Positions 45,581 to 54,876 of a DNA stretch of 64,000 nt are shown piece by piece. The position numbers and the translations under genes were made by a program. Below the pieces are notes generated by a model, which saw only the letters and a program-made list of their open reading frames with translations, was not told the origin of the DNA and did no database searches. The stretch is from positions 32,491 through 96,490 of the forward strand of contig NZ_WTYW01000006.1 of NCBI RefSeq assembly GCF_009827635.1, read 5' to 3'. The DNA is from Parapontixanthobacter aurantiacus. GTDB lineage: Bacteria; Pseudomonadota; Alphaproteobacteria; Sphingomonadales; Sphingomonadaceae. Position 1 is the first letter of the stretch. Every line of letters starts with the position of its first letter.

Positions 45581-46435
45581 TCAGGCTGCCTTCGAAACCT
45601 TTTCGACGGCAACGCTCACCCGGTTGGAGATCGGGGCGAAGGCGTCGTTCATCAGCTTCATCATGGCTTCGGTGTTCTTCGAAGTCTGCGTGATCATCGC
45701 GTCGAAGTTGCGACGGACCATCTCGCCCTGAAGCTGCATCAGTTCGCTCGGGTTCTTGACGGCAGCCATCTGCTTCACGTCGGCAGTCATCGTTTCGTAT
45801 GCCGACTTGGCATCTTCGACGGCCGTGCGGCTCATGTCCTGGAGACCTTCGCTCCAGACTTTGCCGGATTCGACGGCTGCTTCGACGTTGCCCTTGGCAA
45901 GTTCGCTCATTTCGCCAGCCATGCCGGTCGACTTGTCGAACGCTGCCTGCAGGCGGCTCTGCATGTCGGCGGCGGCTTCGGTGAACGAAGCGGTATAGTT
46001 GGGAATGCTTACGGTATCGGTCATTTTCACTTCCTTGGTCTTCTTGATTTCAACTGGTTTGATCGAGGGCTTCGCCGCCGGCTTTTTCGGTGCGGCGGTT
46101 TTCACGGGCGCCGCAGGTTTCGGAGCCGGCTTCTTTTCGGCTGGCTTCTTCGCGACGGGCTTCGCCTTCTTCACTGCCTTGGCAGATGGTGACTTCGTCG
46201 CCGCTACTTTCTTCGCGGCGGCTTTCTTCGGCTTGGCCTTCGCAGGCTCTGCCTTGTCCGCCTTCACTTCAAGAGCGGTGCTTTCCGCGGTCTTCTCTGC
46301 GGCTGCGTCGCTTGCAGGTGCGTCGGCATCGACAGCTTCGGCAATCTTCTTGATGTTCACCGAGCCGGACGCGGCGTCGGCATAAGCGCGCTCTGCGGCG
46401 GCGTCGCCGGGCGCATCATTCTTCGTATCGGCCAT
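45581..46435 (-). CDS. phaP: phasin with lysine/alanine-rich N-terminal region
   Basis: 284-residue phasin. Residues about 60-135 are a Lys/Ala/Pro-rich, histone-like stretch (A-A-A-K-K-V, K-K-P-A-E-K-K repeats). The C-terminal half (about 150-284) is the Phasin_2 helical domain that coats polyhydroxyalkanoate granules. The ATG at 46435 has GAGGA four to five bases upstream and is preferred over two earlier ones. The basic stretch could bind DNA or granule-associated nucleoid, as in PhaM/PhaF-type proteins; this is inference. PhaR-like operators lie just upstream. Confidence 0.88.
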   Translation of the reverse strand: MADTKNDAPGDAAAERAYADAASGSVNIKKIAEAVDADAPASDAAAEKTAESTALEVKADKAEPAKAKPKKAAAKKVAATKSPSAKAVKKAKPVAKKPAEKKPAPKPAAPVKTAAPKKPAAKPSIKPVEIKKTKEVKMTDTVSIPNYTASFTEAAADMQSRLQAAFDKSTGMAGEMSELAKGNVEAAVESGKVWSEGLQDMSRTAVEDAKSAYETMTADVKQMAAVKNPSELMQLQGEMVRRNFDAMITQTSKNTEAMMKLMNDAFAPISNRVSVAVEKVSKAA

Positions 46436-46450
46436 AAGTTCCTCGGTCAT

Positions 46451-46509
46451 GTTGCACTGCACAAATAGCAAATGCAGCGCAAATGTCAAGGATTATTGTG
46501 CAGCGCAAC
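46451..46509. promoter_or_regulatory. PhaR-like operator cluster before phasin gene
   Basis: GTTGCACTGCACAA (46451-46464), AATGCAGCGCAA (46471-46482) and TTGTGCAGCGCAAC (46496-46509). The outer two are inverted copies of one pattern and the middle one is a looser copy. TTGC/GCAA-type repeats are the known recognition pattern of PhaR, the repressor of phasin genes. The cluster sits 16-74 bases before the phasin start, suiting repression when granules are absent. Confidence 0.65.
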
Positions 46510-46541
46510 ATAAGCGCGTAATTGGCAGAATACGGCGGCTT

Positions 46542-48470
46542 TCAGCGTGCCATGACGTAACGTCCGGGCGCGTCTTCGATTACATTGTCGTTCTTTCCGC
46601 CCGGCTTGCGCTTGCCCTTGGCAGAGACAGTGGTGCCGTCATGGCTTTTGAGCCATTGCAGCCAGTTCGGCCACCAGCTTCCGGGATGTTCGGTCGCCCC
46701 TTCGACGAATTCGTCGAGCGTATCCACCGCGTCCTCGTTGGTCCAGTACTGGTACTTGTTCGCGTCGGGCGGGTTCACCACACCGGCGATATGGCCCGAT
46801 CCAGCGAGGACGAAGCGCACCGGCCCGCTGAAATGATCGGTCATCTTCCAGACGCTTGCCGCAGGGGCGATATGATCCTCCCGCCCGGCCTGGATATAGG
46901 TGGGCGTCTTGACCAGCGTCAGGTCGATCGGCGTTCCGTCAATGCTAAGTTCGCCGGGCTTTGCCAGCTTGTTGTCGCGATAGAGATCTTCGAGATAGCT
47001 CCTGTGCCACTTGCTAGGCAGGTTGGTGACGTCGCCGTTCCAGTGCAGCAGGTCGAAAGCCGGGTAATCCTCTCCCAGCAGGTAATTATTGACGACGTAG
47101 TTCCAGATGAGGTCGGTGCCGCGCAGCATGTTGAAGGTTGCGGCGAGCAATCGCCCGTCGGTATAGCCGTCGGTCGAAGCCGCCTGCAGCGCCGCGATCT
47201 GGTGATCGTCCACGAAATGCAGGAGGTCGCCCGCATCCTCGAAATCGACCTGCGCGGTGAAGAAGGTTGCGCTCTTCACCTTGTCGGCATCGCCGCGCTG
47301 TTCGAGCAGCGAGAGGGTCGCAGCGAGCGTCGTGCCGGCGACGCAATAGCCGATCGTATGGACGGCAGGCACGTCGAGGCGTTCGCGAACGACGTCGATC
47401 GCCTCTATCTGCGCGTCGATGTAATCGCTCCACTCGACATCGGCGAGGCTCGCATCGGCGGACTTCCAGCTTACCATGAACACGGTGACGCCCTGTTCCA
47501 CCGCCCAGCGCACGAAGCTCTTTTTCTCGTTCAGATCGAGGATGTAGAAGCGGTTGATCCAGGGCGGGAAGATGACCAGCGGCGTCTCCAGCACCTTGTC
47601 GGTCGTCGGCGTGTACTGGATGAGCTGATACATCCGCGTTTCGTGCACGACCTTGCCCGGCGTGACGGCGATGTTTTTGCCCAGTTCGAACGCCTTCGCA
47701 TCGGTGTGCGACAACTGTCCCCGCGCAAGGTCCGCCATCAGATGTTCCATGCCCTTGACGAGGTTCTGACCGCCCGTTTCCAGCGTCCTTTCGAGGACGA
47801 CCGGGTTCGTCATCGGAAAGTTCGCGGGCGACATCGCATCCGTCATCGCCTTGGTGAAGAAGCGCATCTGTTCGCGCTTCTCCTCGGGCAGATCGTCGAG
47901 TTCGTCGACCATCTCGCTCATCCGCTGCGCCATCATCAGATAGGTCTGGTGGATGAGGGCGAAAGCGGGATGCGCGCGCCAGCGATCGTCCGCGAACCGC
48001 TTGTCCTTGAGCGGCATCGCGTCCTTGTCCGGCACGGCGACGCCGTCAGCTTTGCCCGTCGTCGCACCGAGCGCCATGCCGGGGGCGAACCCGTAGAGGT
48101 TCATCACCCGCTGCCACATATCCATGCTCTCTTCCCACATCGCCTTCTGGCGATCCGGGCTGGCGAAGGGCGAGCGGGCGAACCACTCCTGCATCATCGC
48201 CATATATTGCGCAGGGTCGGCCATCGTCGCCATCTGCGTCGCACCGTCTCCGGGTTGTGGAAGAGCGAGGCCCATCGCCTTCCACTGCTCCTGCAATCGT
48301 TCGGCGATCTCCTGCCACTGGCTCATGTCGGGCAGGGTCGCGGGCGGCATCTGCATCAGCGGATTGGCGGGCAGGAACGGTGCCCACATCCGCTGCATTT
48401 GCTGAAAGGCTTTGGCGGGGGCCTCGTACATGTTCGTGAAGGGATCGGGGGTTTCGGTCTTCTCGGTCAT
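46542..48470 (-). CDS. phaC: class I poly(3-hydroxyalkanoate) synthase
   Basis: 642-residue PHA synthase. The lipase-like box G-Y-C-V-A-G carries catalytic Cys376, with Asp532 (R-E-D-H) and His560 (G-S-G-H) completing the triad. The N-terminal D-P-F-T-N-M-Y, W-x-x-F-L and A-D-D-R-W-R-A-H-P-A-F segments are class I features. It polymerises 3-hydroxyacyl-CoA at the granule surface. The ATG at 48470 is chosen over a longer frame from 48545. The phasin gene follows 107 bases downstream. Confidence 0.95.
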   Translation of the reverse strand: MTEKTETPDPFTNMYEAPAKAFQQMQRMWAPFLPANPLMQMPPATLPDMSQWQEIAERLQEQWKAMGLALPQPGDGATQMATMADPAQYMAMMQEWFARSPFASPDRQKAMWEESMDMWQRVMNLYGFAPGMALGATTGKADGVAVPDKDAMPLKDKRFADDRWRAHPAFALIHQTYLMMAQRMSEMVDELDDLPEEKREQMRFFTKAMTDAMSPANFPMTNPVVLERTLETGGQNLVKGMEHLMADLARGQLSHTDAKAFELGKNIAVTPGKVVHETRMYQLIQYTPTTDKVLETPLVIFPPWINRFYILDLNEKKSFVRWAVEQGVTVFMVSWKSADASLADVEWSDYIDAQIEAIDVVRERLDVPAVHTIGYCVAGTTLAATLSLLEQRGDADKVKSATFFTAQVDFEDAGDLLHFVDDHQIAALQAASTDGYTDGRLLAATFNMLRGTDLIWNYVVNNYLLGEDYPAFDLLHWNGDVTNLPSKWHRSYLEDLYRDNKLAKPGELSIDGTPIDLTLVKTPTYIQAGREDHIAPAASVWKMTDHFSGPVRFVLAGSGHIAGVVNPPDANKYQYWTNEDAVDTLDEFVEGATEHPGSWWPNWLQWLKSHDGTTVSAKGKRKPGGKNDNVIEDAPGRYVMAR

Positions 48471-48653
48471 CGCTCTGCCATTTCCTGCGCCGCCGCCTGT
48501 CCGACTTTCGGAGGTGGACGGGATCGTTCCTGTTATAGCAACCATAACGCATCAACGGGAGACATTGCACCGCGAACAAGTATGCTTCACTATGCCGCGC
48601 CGATAGCGCAATAAAGTTGCCCGTATCTTTACAGATTTTCACGACGAGTCCCG

Positions 48654-49844
48654 ATGAACAGCGAATTTTACCGGATGAAGCGCCTTCCGCCCTACGTGAT
48701 CGCGGAGGTGAACCAGATGCGCCATGCCGCGAGGCAGGCAGGCAAGGACATCATCGATCTCGGCATGGGCAATCCCGACCAACCGCCGCCCAAGCACGTG
48801 ATCGACAAGCTGTGCGAAGTCGCCGCCAAGCCCGACGCACACGGCTATTCGCAGTCGAAGGGTATACCGGGATTGCGGCGCGCGCAGGCGAATTACTACG
48901 CCAACCGGTTCGGGGTGGAGCTCGACCCGGAAAGCGAAGTGGTCGTCACGATGGGTTCGAAGGAGGGGCTGGCGAGCCTCGCCAATGCGATCACCGCGCC
49001 GGGCGACGTCATTCTCGCGCCCAATCCGTCCTACCCAATCCACACCTTCGGCTTCATCATCGCGGGCGCCACGATCCGCTCCGTTCCGGTGACGCCCGAC
49101 GAGCATTACTGGAAGGCGCTGGACGCCGCGATGGCCTATACCGTCCCGCGTCCCAGCGTGCTGGTCGTCAACTATCCCTCCAACCCCACCGCCGAAGTGG
49201 TCGATCTCGCCTTTTACGAGCGGCTCGTCGCATGGGCGAAGGAGAACGAGGTCTGGGTCCTGTCCGACCTCGCCTATTCCGAGCTCTATTTCGACGGCAA
49301 GCCCACTCCTTCGATCATGCAGGCAAAGGGGGCGAAGGACGTCGCGGTCGAGTTCACCTCGATGTCCAAGACCTATTCGATGGCCGGCTGGCGGATGGGC
49401 TTCGCGGTCGGCAACAAGCAGATGATCGCCGCGATGACGCGGGTGAAGAGCTATCTCGATTACGGCGCCTTCACTCCGATCCAGGCCGCCGCCGTGGCCG
49501 CGCTGAATGGCCCGCAGGACATCGTGGAACAGAACCGCAAGCTTTATCACAAGCGGCGCGACGTGATGGTCGAGTCGTTCGGCCGTGCCGGGTGGGAAAT
49601 TCCGCCGCCCGCCGCCTCGATGTTCGCCTGGGCCCCGCTGCCCCCTGCCTTTCGCGACATGGGCAGCCTCGAATTTTCGAAGCAATTGCTCATGCATGCC
49701 GAGGTCGCGGTCGCGGCCGGGGTCGGCTATGGCGAGGAAGGCGAGGGCCATGTCCGCATCGCGATGGTCGAGAACGAGCAGCGGCTGCGTCAGGCGGCCC
49801 GCAACATCAAGCGTTTCTTCAAGGAACGCGGCGTCAACAGTTGA
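48654..49844 (+). CDS. alanine-forming class I/II aminotransferase (AlaC-like)
   Basis: 396-residue PLP-dependent aminotransferase of fold type I. The Schiff-base lysine is in S-M-S-K-T-Y-S-M-A-G-W-R-M-G-F; N-Y-P-S-N-P-T and S-D-L-A-Y are the PLP-binding segments. The closest recognised group is AlaC (glutamate-pyruvate transaminase). Divergent from phaC and followed 17 bases downstream by the hydratase gene. Confidence 0.88.
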   Translation: MNSEFYRMKRLPPYVIAEVNQMRHAARQAGKDIIDLGMGNPDQPPPKHVIDKLCEVAAKPDAHGYSQSKGIPGLRRAQANYYANRFGVELDPESEVVVTMGSKEGLASLANAITAPGDVILAPNPSYPIHTFGFIIAGATIRSVPVTPDEHYWKALDAAMAYTVPRPSVLVVNYPSNPTAEVVDLAFYERLVAWAKENEVWVLSDLAYSELYFDGKPTPSIMQAKGAKDVAVEFTSMSKTYSMAGWRMGFAVGNKQMIAAMTRVKSYLDYGAFTPIQAAAVAALNGPQDIVEQNRKLYHKRRDVMVESFGRAGWEIPPPAASMFAWAPLPPAFRDMGSLEFSKQLLMHAEVAVAAGVGYGEEGEGHVRIAMVENEQRLRQAARNIKRFFKERGVNS

Positions 49845-49861
49845 AAGGAGAGGGCGACGTC

Positions 49862-50671
49862 ATGAGCGAGAAGCAGACGTTCCACGACCGGGTTTCGGTC
49901 GAACGGCAGGACGATGGCGTGGCGCAGGTGCGCCTCATGCGTCCCGACAAGATGAACGCGCTCGATCCGGCGATGTTCGACGGCATCATCGCGGCGGGCG
50001 AGCATCTGTGCGAAGCGAAGGGCGTGCGCGCCGTCGTGCTGTCGGGCGAGGGCCGATCCTTTTGCGCAGGCATCGACATCACCACCTTCGGCGATGCCGG
50101 CAAGAACGAGGGCCAGCCGATCATCGCGCGCACCCATCGCAACGCCAACAAGTTCCAGGAAGTGGCGATGGTCTGGCGGCGCGTGCCCGCCCCCGTCATC
50201 GCGGCGATCCACGGGGTGTGCTTCGGCGGCGGGATGCAGATCGCCAGCGGGGCCGACATTCGTATCGCTCACCCCCAGTCGCGCATGGCCATCATGGAAA
50301 TGAAGTGGGGCCTCGTCCCGGACATGGGCGGCTATGCACTGTGGCGCGGCCTCGTGCGCGACGACGTCTTGCGCGAACTCGTCTATACCAATCGCGAGTT
50401 TTCCGGCGAGGAAGCGGTCGGGCTGGGCCTTGCGACCCGCTGCGCCGACGATCCGCTGGCCGAGGCGAATGCGCTTGCCGCCGAAATCGCCAGTCGCAAC
50501 CCGCAGGCGATCCGCGGGGCCAAACGGCTCGCCAATGCGATGCAGGACGATGACACGGATGCCTTGCTACTGGCGGAAAGCGAGGAGCAGAGCGCCATCA
50601 TTCGCCAGCCGAATCAGGTAGAGGCGGTCATGGCCGGGATGCAGAAGCGCGCCCCCGTCTTCAGTGACTGA
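49862..50671 (+). CDS. enoyl-CoA hydratase/isomerase family protein
   Basis: 269-residue crotonase-fold protein. The oxyanion loop S-F-C-A-G-I-D and the G-V-C-F-G-G-G-M-Q segment are intact. M-K-W-G-L-V-P-D-M-G has Asp where hydratases usually have one catalytic Glu, so isomerase or other activity is possible. The ATG at 49862 has GAAAGGAGAGG upstream. It is cotranscribed with the aminotransferase gene. Confidence 0.9.
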   Translation: MSEKQTFHDRVSVERQDDGVAQVRLMRPDKMNALDPAMFDGIIAAGEHLCEAKGVRAVVLSGEGRSFCAGIDITTFGDAGKNEGQPIIARTHRNANKFQEVAMVWRRVPAPVIAAIHGVCFGGGMQIASGADIRIAHPQSRMAIMEMKWGLVPDMGGYALWRGLVRDDVLRELVYTNREFSGEEAVGLGLATRCADDPLAEANALAAEIASRNPQAIRGAKRLANAMQDDDTDALLLAESEEQSAIIRQPNQVEAVMAGMQKRAPVFSD

Positions 50672-50828
50672 AGGCCGTCTGGTCGCAAATCTTCGCCAAA
50701 ACGAACAAGTTCGCCCCATTGCGGGACAGATTTGTCGGCGCGCGCTGGGAATCCGGATTCAAAGTTGCCGGAGGGGCAAAAGGCGAATAGCCAGAACCTC
50801 TTAACCATAAAAATAAAGGAAGAGGATC

Positions 50829-51833
50829 ATGCTCAAGCCCCTCGCTCTGTCGGTTTCGCTGGCTCTTGCCGCGACGGCCATGCCGCTGCATGCGCAGGAC
50901 GACAATCTCGGAACCAACCCCGAAAACAACAACCAGGTGTCCTCGATAACCGTGTTCGGTGACAGCCTCGTGGATGCGGGCAATCTCAACTTCGTCGATC
51001 CGAGCCGTGCGCCCGCTTCGCTCGGATATTTCGATGGCCGCTTCACCAACGGCTACGATTACACCGACCTCCTGAGCATCCAGCTATTCGGCACGCCGAC
51101 CACCGCTTCGCTCGAAGGCGGGACGAATTTCGCATGGGGCGGGGCGCGCGCGACGACGACGTCCCCCGTGCCCGATCTGACCGAACAGCTCGGCGCTTAT
51201 GGGGCCTACCTCGCAGGAGGCGGCACGGTCGATCCGACCGGTCTCTACGTCCTCAACTTCGGCGGCAACGATATTTTCGCGGCAGCAGGTTCGGGCGCAC
51301 CGACTGGTTTCGGAAGCGATACCGAATTCCTGCTACAGGCAGCATCCAACTATGCCGGTGCGATCCAGACATTGTCGGATCTCGGCGCGACTAATTTCCT
51401 CATCACCGGCTTTCCGAACGCCGCGCCCGGCCAGATCGAATTTTCGCTGGAAGCGGAGGTCTATCTGTTGAGCGAGATTTCCAATCTGAACCTCGCTTCC
51501 AGCACGAATATCAATTTCTTCAGCTACCTCGATTTCTTCGGGCGACTGTCGGCCGATCCGACGCAGTTCGGCCTGCCGGCTGACCTGAACTTCAACACCC
51601 CTTGCCTGCAGGCCGGCCAATCGCCCGATTGCACGGGTTACTTCTCCTTCGATGGCGTCCATCCCACGGCGCAGGTCCATCAGGCGCTGTATTCCGACAT
51701 CCAGTCGCAATTCGGCTTCTCGGCAGCAGTGCCTGAGCCTGCGACATGGCTGATGATGCTGATCGGTTTCGGCATGGTCGGCGCGGGGATGCGTCGCCGC
51801 AAGCCGGCTCAGGTCACTTACGCTTTTTCCTGA
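50829..51833 (+). CDS. secreted GDSL esterase with PEP-CTERM tail
   Basis: 334-residue SGNH/GDSL hydrolase. Signal peptide at residues 1-22 (M-P-L-H-A-Q-A-like); block I V-F-G-D-S-L-V-D-A-G-N gives the nucleophile Ser, F-G-G-N-D is block III, and D-G-V-H-P-T near residue 278 holds Asp and His. The C-terminus is V-P-E-P-A-T-W-L-M-M-L-I-G-F-G with a terminal R-R-R-K, a PEPxxW-type sorting signal for the exosortase. Ribosome site GGAAGAGGA. It would be an esterase released to or held at the cell surface. Confidence 0.9.
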   Translation: MLKPLALSVSLALAATAMPLHAQDDNLGTNPENNNQVSSITVFGDSLVDAGNLNFVDPSRAPASLGYFDGRFTNGYDYTDLLSIQLFGTPTTASLEGGTNFAWGGARATTTSPVPDLTEQLGAYGAYLAGGGTVDPTGLYVLNFGGNDIFAAAGSGAPTGFGSDTEFLLQAASNYAGAIQTLSDLGATNFLITGFPNAAPGQIEFSLEAEVYLLSEISNLNLASSTNINFFSYLDFFGRLSADPTQFGLPADLNFNTPCLQAGQSPDCTGYFSFDGVHPTAQVHQALYSDIQSQFGFSAAVPEPATWLMMLIGFGMVGAGMRRRKPAQVTYAFS

Positions 51834-51855
51834 GCGACGCGCTGGAGAGAAACGG

Positions 51856-51883
51856 GGGCGGCCCTTTGCGGGTCGCCCTTTTT
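51856..51883 (+). terminator. Rho-independent terminator after GDSL gene
   Basis: GGGCGGCCC / GGGTCGCCC stem (one G-U pair, five-base loop) and five T, about 22 bases past the stop. Confidence 0.88.
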
Positions 51884-51917
51884 CGTGAGGGCCGTGCCTG
51901 TTCGTAGTTCCCGGTTC

Positions 51918-52697
51918 TCAGCCGAAGATCGCGACCGATTGCATCCCGGCCAGCATCTGCTTGCCGTCCGCATTCCACAGCCGCAGCCGCTCGCTTGAAT
52001 AGCCGTTATCGGCGTGGTCGCTCGCATTCTCGGTAAGCCACCAGCCATCGGTCGTCTGCGGCTCGGTATCGAGCACGTTGAACGACCAGTTGATCGAGCT
52101 GAGCGGGCCCTGCCGCTGCATCGCCCGCATCGCGCCGGGGGGCAGGGTATCGCCGATCAGGACGAGCCGCGAGAGGGGATCGAGCTCTTCACCATGCTTC
52201 AGCCTGATCCAGCGCCGCACGACCGGTTCGCCCGGCCCGGAAAACTCCTGCGCGCGGCGAACTTCGTAATTGCCTTTGAGGAAGCTCGGCGCCGCATCCA
52301 CCGCGACCATCTCGTTCTCGTCCGGAGAGCCGGGCCAGTTCTCCGGCCTGGCCGCGGGATGGACCGCATTGGGTTCACGCGTCTCTCCGAACAGCCAGTA
52401 GGCGGTAAGCGCGACCTTGCCGTCCACCAGCAATTCGCTGCGGATCTGCGCGACATTGCGACCCCGGCGGACCGTTTCGGCGCGGGCGGAAAAGCGGTCG
52501 CTGACCGGCGCGACGAAGGCGATCTGCGCTGCCCGCAGGGGCGGCAGGTCGGGAAAGGCGCGCAATGCGGCGGTGTAGGCGATGAGCGCCGACATCCCGC
52601 CATACATGGTGCGGCCCTGCATCCAGCTATCGGCATCGGCGAGGGTGACTTCGTTTCCGTCCGGCTGAACGGCTTCCAGCATCTTGGCAATCGTCAT
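51918..52697 (-). CDS. acyl-CoA thioesterase-like hot-dog protein
   Basis: 259-residue double hot-dog protein of the thioesterase (4HBT_3/TesB-like) group. The N-terminal hot-dog has M-Y-G-G-M-S-A-L-I-A-Y and the C-terminal one N-W-S-F-N-V. It should cleave or bind an acyl-CoA. The start is the ATG at 52697 (M-T-I-A-K-M); an upstream open extension has no signal. Monocistronic. Confidence 0.8.
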   Translation of the reverse strand: MTIAKMLEAVQPDGNEVTLADADSWMQGRTMYGGMSALIAYTAALRAFPDLPPLRAAQIAFVAPVSDRFSARAETVRRGRNVAQIRSELLVDGKVALTAYWLFGETREPNAVHPAARPENWPGSPDENEMVAVDAAPSFLKGNYEVRRAQEFSGPGEPVVRRWIRLKHGEELDPLSRLVLIGDTLPPGAMRAMQRQGPLSSINWSFNVLDTEPQTTDGWWLTENASDHADNGYSSERLRLWNADGKQMLAGMQSVAIFG

Positions 52698-52825
52698 GAT
52701 GTCTCGGGTCCATAACGGCGCGGGCGAAATGCACAATCGCCAAAACAAGCGGATTGCCTTCGCGGCCCGTGCGCGCTATCGGGCGCACTTCCTCGTCGGG
52801 CTTTCGCCGTCCGGCAGGGAAAATT

Positions 52826-52899
52826 GGCCCGATGGCGGAGTGGTTACGCAGAGGACTGCAAATCCTTGCACGCCGGTTCGATTCCGGCTCGGGCCTCCA
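52826..52899 (+). tRNA. tRNA-Cys (GCA)
   Basis: Seven-bp acceptor stem (GGCCCGA with TCGGGCC), D arm, anticodon GCA at 52858-52860 within an A-G-G-A-C-T-G-C-A-A-A-T-C-C-T stem-loop, and the TTCGATT T-loop. The encoded CCA ends at 52899. Confidence 0.95.
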
Positions 52900-52967
52900 G
52901 ATCTTGCCGGCAGGCGTCGTTTCCGATGGCACAGACAGCCTCGGTTCGGGTCGGTCCGGCACGGTGC

Positions 52968-53043
52968 GCCGCTTTAGCTCAGTCGGTAGAGCACATCATT
53001 CGTAATGATGGGGTCAGGTGTTCGAATCACCTAAGCGGCACCA
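52968..53043 (+). tRNA. tRNA-Thr (CGU)
   Basis: Acceptor GCCGCTT with AAGCGGC, D arm, anticodon stem CATCA/TGATG with loop TTCGTAA (anticodon CGT at 53001-53003) and the T-loop TTCGAAT, with encoded CCA. It lies 69 bases after tRNA-Cys; the pair probably forms one transcript. Confidence 0.95.
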
Positions 53044-53167
53044 TTTCCTTCCTTCCTGCGTCGATGTCATCGTCCCTGTTATGGTCGGCGGGCCTCGATG
53101 CGCGTATCCAGATGGCGCGAAACTCTCTCGCGCAGGAACGAGTGCGAGGCGCAGCCATTCGGTTGGA

Positions 53168-53902
53168 ATGGATATTCATGCAGAGCAGCGAAAGTTCCGC
53201 AACTCCAAGCCTTCGCGGCTGGGGCGCGGCATCGAGAGATTGACCCATCCGTTCGGCGCGGCAATCGCCAGCGTCGTTCCGAAGCGTCTCGTCGAAACGG
53301 TCCTGAAAGGGCTGGACCAGGCCGTCGGCGCTCCGCAACTGGTTAGGTTCGATCACGACCCTGCCGATCTCGACGCTGCGTATCATGCGGCCAAAGCGGT
53401 AGCGCGAACGGCGCGCAGCGTCAGTGCGACGACCGGCGCGGCGGCCGGGCTGGGCGGCGCGATCTCCATGAGCGCCGACATCCCCGCCACGATCGCCATC
53501 GCTCTGCGCTCGATCAGGGATACGGGCCGCGCCTATGGGTTCGAAGGCGAGGGACCTGCCGAAAAGCTGTTCCGCTTGCAGATATTGGAACTCGCGGCGT
53601 TGAACGACCCCGAACTGCGCGAGCGGCGGATCGCGGAACTCGAAGCAGGCATCGGTCCGGACGGAGAGCTGATTAATGCCGATCACGAACACATAACGCC
53701 GGTCGTCGATCAGGCGGTCGAGCGCATATCCCGCGCGATCGCCTTCAACTCGTTCCGCAGCCGGGCCGGCATGATCGTTCCCGTCGTGGGTTCGGTGGTC
53801 GGCGGCATCGTGAACTCGTCGTTTCAGGACGATGTCGGCAAAGCAGCCCGGTTCGCTTTCCAGGCGCGCCGCCTCGGTGGCGACGAGGCCGAGGTGGTCT
53901 GA
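53168..53902 (+). CDS. EcsC family protein
   Basis: 244-residue protein similar to EcsC. Central helices with G-G-A-I-S-M-S-A-D-I-P-A-T-I and a C-terminal G-G-I-V-N-S hairpin region are seen. The open frame runs back into tRNA-Thr, so the ATG at 53168 (start of the conserved part) is chosen. In Bacillus EcsC accompanies an ABC transporter, but no such partner is here. Probably membrane-peripheral; function unknown. Confidence 0.75.
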   Translation: MDIHAEQRKFRNSKPSRLGRGIERLTHPFGAAIASVVPKRLVETVLKGLDQAVGAPQLVRFDHDPADLDAAYHAAKAVARTARSVSATTGAAAGLGGAISMSADIPATIAIALRSIRDTGRAYGFEGEGPAEKLFRLQILELAALNDPELRERRIAELEAGIGPDGELINADHEHITPVVDQAVERISRAIAFNSFRSRAGMIVPVVGSVVGGIVNSSFQDDVGKAARFAFQARRLGGDEAEVV

Positions 53903-53950
53903 AGACGATGGGAACGACGGTTCGACGTCGCCAAATCTGTCGATCGATCC

Positions 53951-54805
53951 TCAGGCCTCGGGGCGTCGTCCCATTTCTTCGCCGAGGCGAATCGACCCTT
54001 CCGGCTTCCATGAGTCGTTGAAGGTGATGGTGTCCTCTTCGAACAGCATGATGACCGTCGAACCGAGCAGGAAGCGGCCCATTTCCTCACCCTTTTCGAG
54101 AGAAATGTCGCGGTCCGTGTAATCCCATTCCGCGATCTGACCGGTCCGCTTCGGATTGACCACGCCGTGCCAGACTGTCTCCATGCTGCCGACGATGGTC
54201 GCTCCCACGAGCACCATGACGAACAAACCATGCGTTTCGGATCGGAAGACGCAGACGACGCGCTCGTTTCGGGCGAATAGGCCGGGCACACCGCGCGCCG
54301 TAACCGGATTGACCGAGAACAGGGCGCCCGGAACGTAAATCATTCGCAGCAGCTTGCCGTCGCACGGCATGTGCAGCCGGTGATAGTCCTTGGGCGAGAG
54401 ATAGAGGTTCGCGAAACTGCCGTGCCGGAACGTATCGGCCAGCGTATCGTCTCCGCCGACGAGCTGGCTCGTGGTGAACAGGTGCCCCTTCGCCTGTAGG
54501 ATCTGTCCGTCATCGATCGAACCGAAGCGGCTGATCGATCCGTCGACCGGGGAGATGAAATCCGCATCGGCGAGAGGGCGCGCGCCCTCTTTCAGCGGTC
54601 GACCGAAGAAATCGTTGAACGAGGAGTAGCTGGCGATGTCCGGGTTTTGAGCCTCGCTCATGTCGACGCCATATCGCTTGACGAACCACCGGATGAGGCG
54701 GGTCGTCGAATTACCGGCCCGCTTGCGGGCAACGTGCCCGGCAAGGCCGGTCAGATGCCGCTTGGGCAGCAGATATTGCAGCAATACGAAAAGGCGGTCC
54801 ATCAT
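53951..54805 (-). CDS. psd: phosphatidylserine decarboxylase
   Basis: 284-residue pyruvoyl enzyme making phosphatidylethanolamine. The self-cleavage motif L-G-S-T is near residue 252, and F-N-D-F-F and H-R-L-H-M-P complete the family signature. Length and motif match the classic proteobacterial Psd (E. coli type) rather than the shorter alphaproteobacterial form. Two ATG codons (54805, 54802) are possible starts; the long frame upstream is not coding. No pss gene in this window. Confidence 0.92.
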   Translation of the reverse strand: MMDRLFVLLQYLLPKRHLTGLAGHVARKRAGNSTTRLIRWFVKRYGVDMSEAQNPDIASYSSFNDFFGRPLKEGARPLADADFISPVDGSISRFGSIDDGQILQAKGHLFTTSQLVGGDDTLADTFRHGSFANLYLSPKDYHRLHMPCDGKLLRMIYVPGALFSVNPVTARGVPGLFARNERVVCVFRSETHGLFVMVLVGATIVGSMETVWHGVVNPKRTGQIAEWDYTDRDISLEKGEEMGRFLLGSTVIMLFEEDTITFNDSWKPEGSIRLGEEMGRRPEA

Positions 54806-54876
54806 TCTCGCAATCAACGTCGCAGCGGTGCAATCGTGCCGGAAAAGGGGGAGGCGACCAGGACTCGAGGCTCGCT

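Noticed and set aside
46449..48614. 721-codon plus-strand ORF opposite phaC
   Set aside because: It is the antisense shadow of the phaC gene, whose catalytic motifs are intact; the ORF sequence is His/Arg-rich and without family features.
52826..53043. Integration site at the tRNA pair
   Set aside because: No integrase, direct repeat of a tRNA end or foreign gene set was found nearby.
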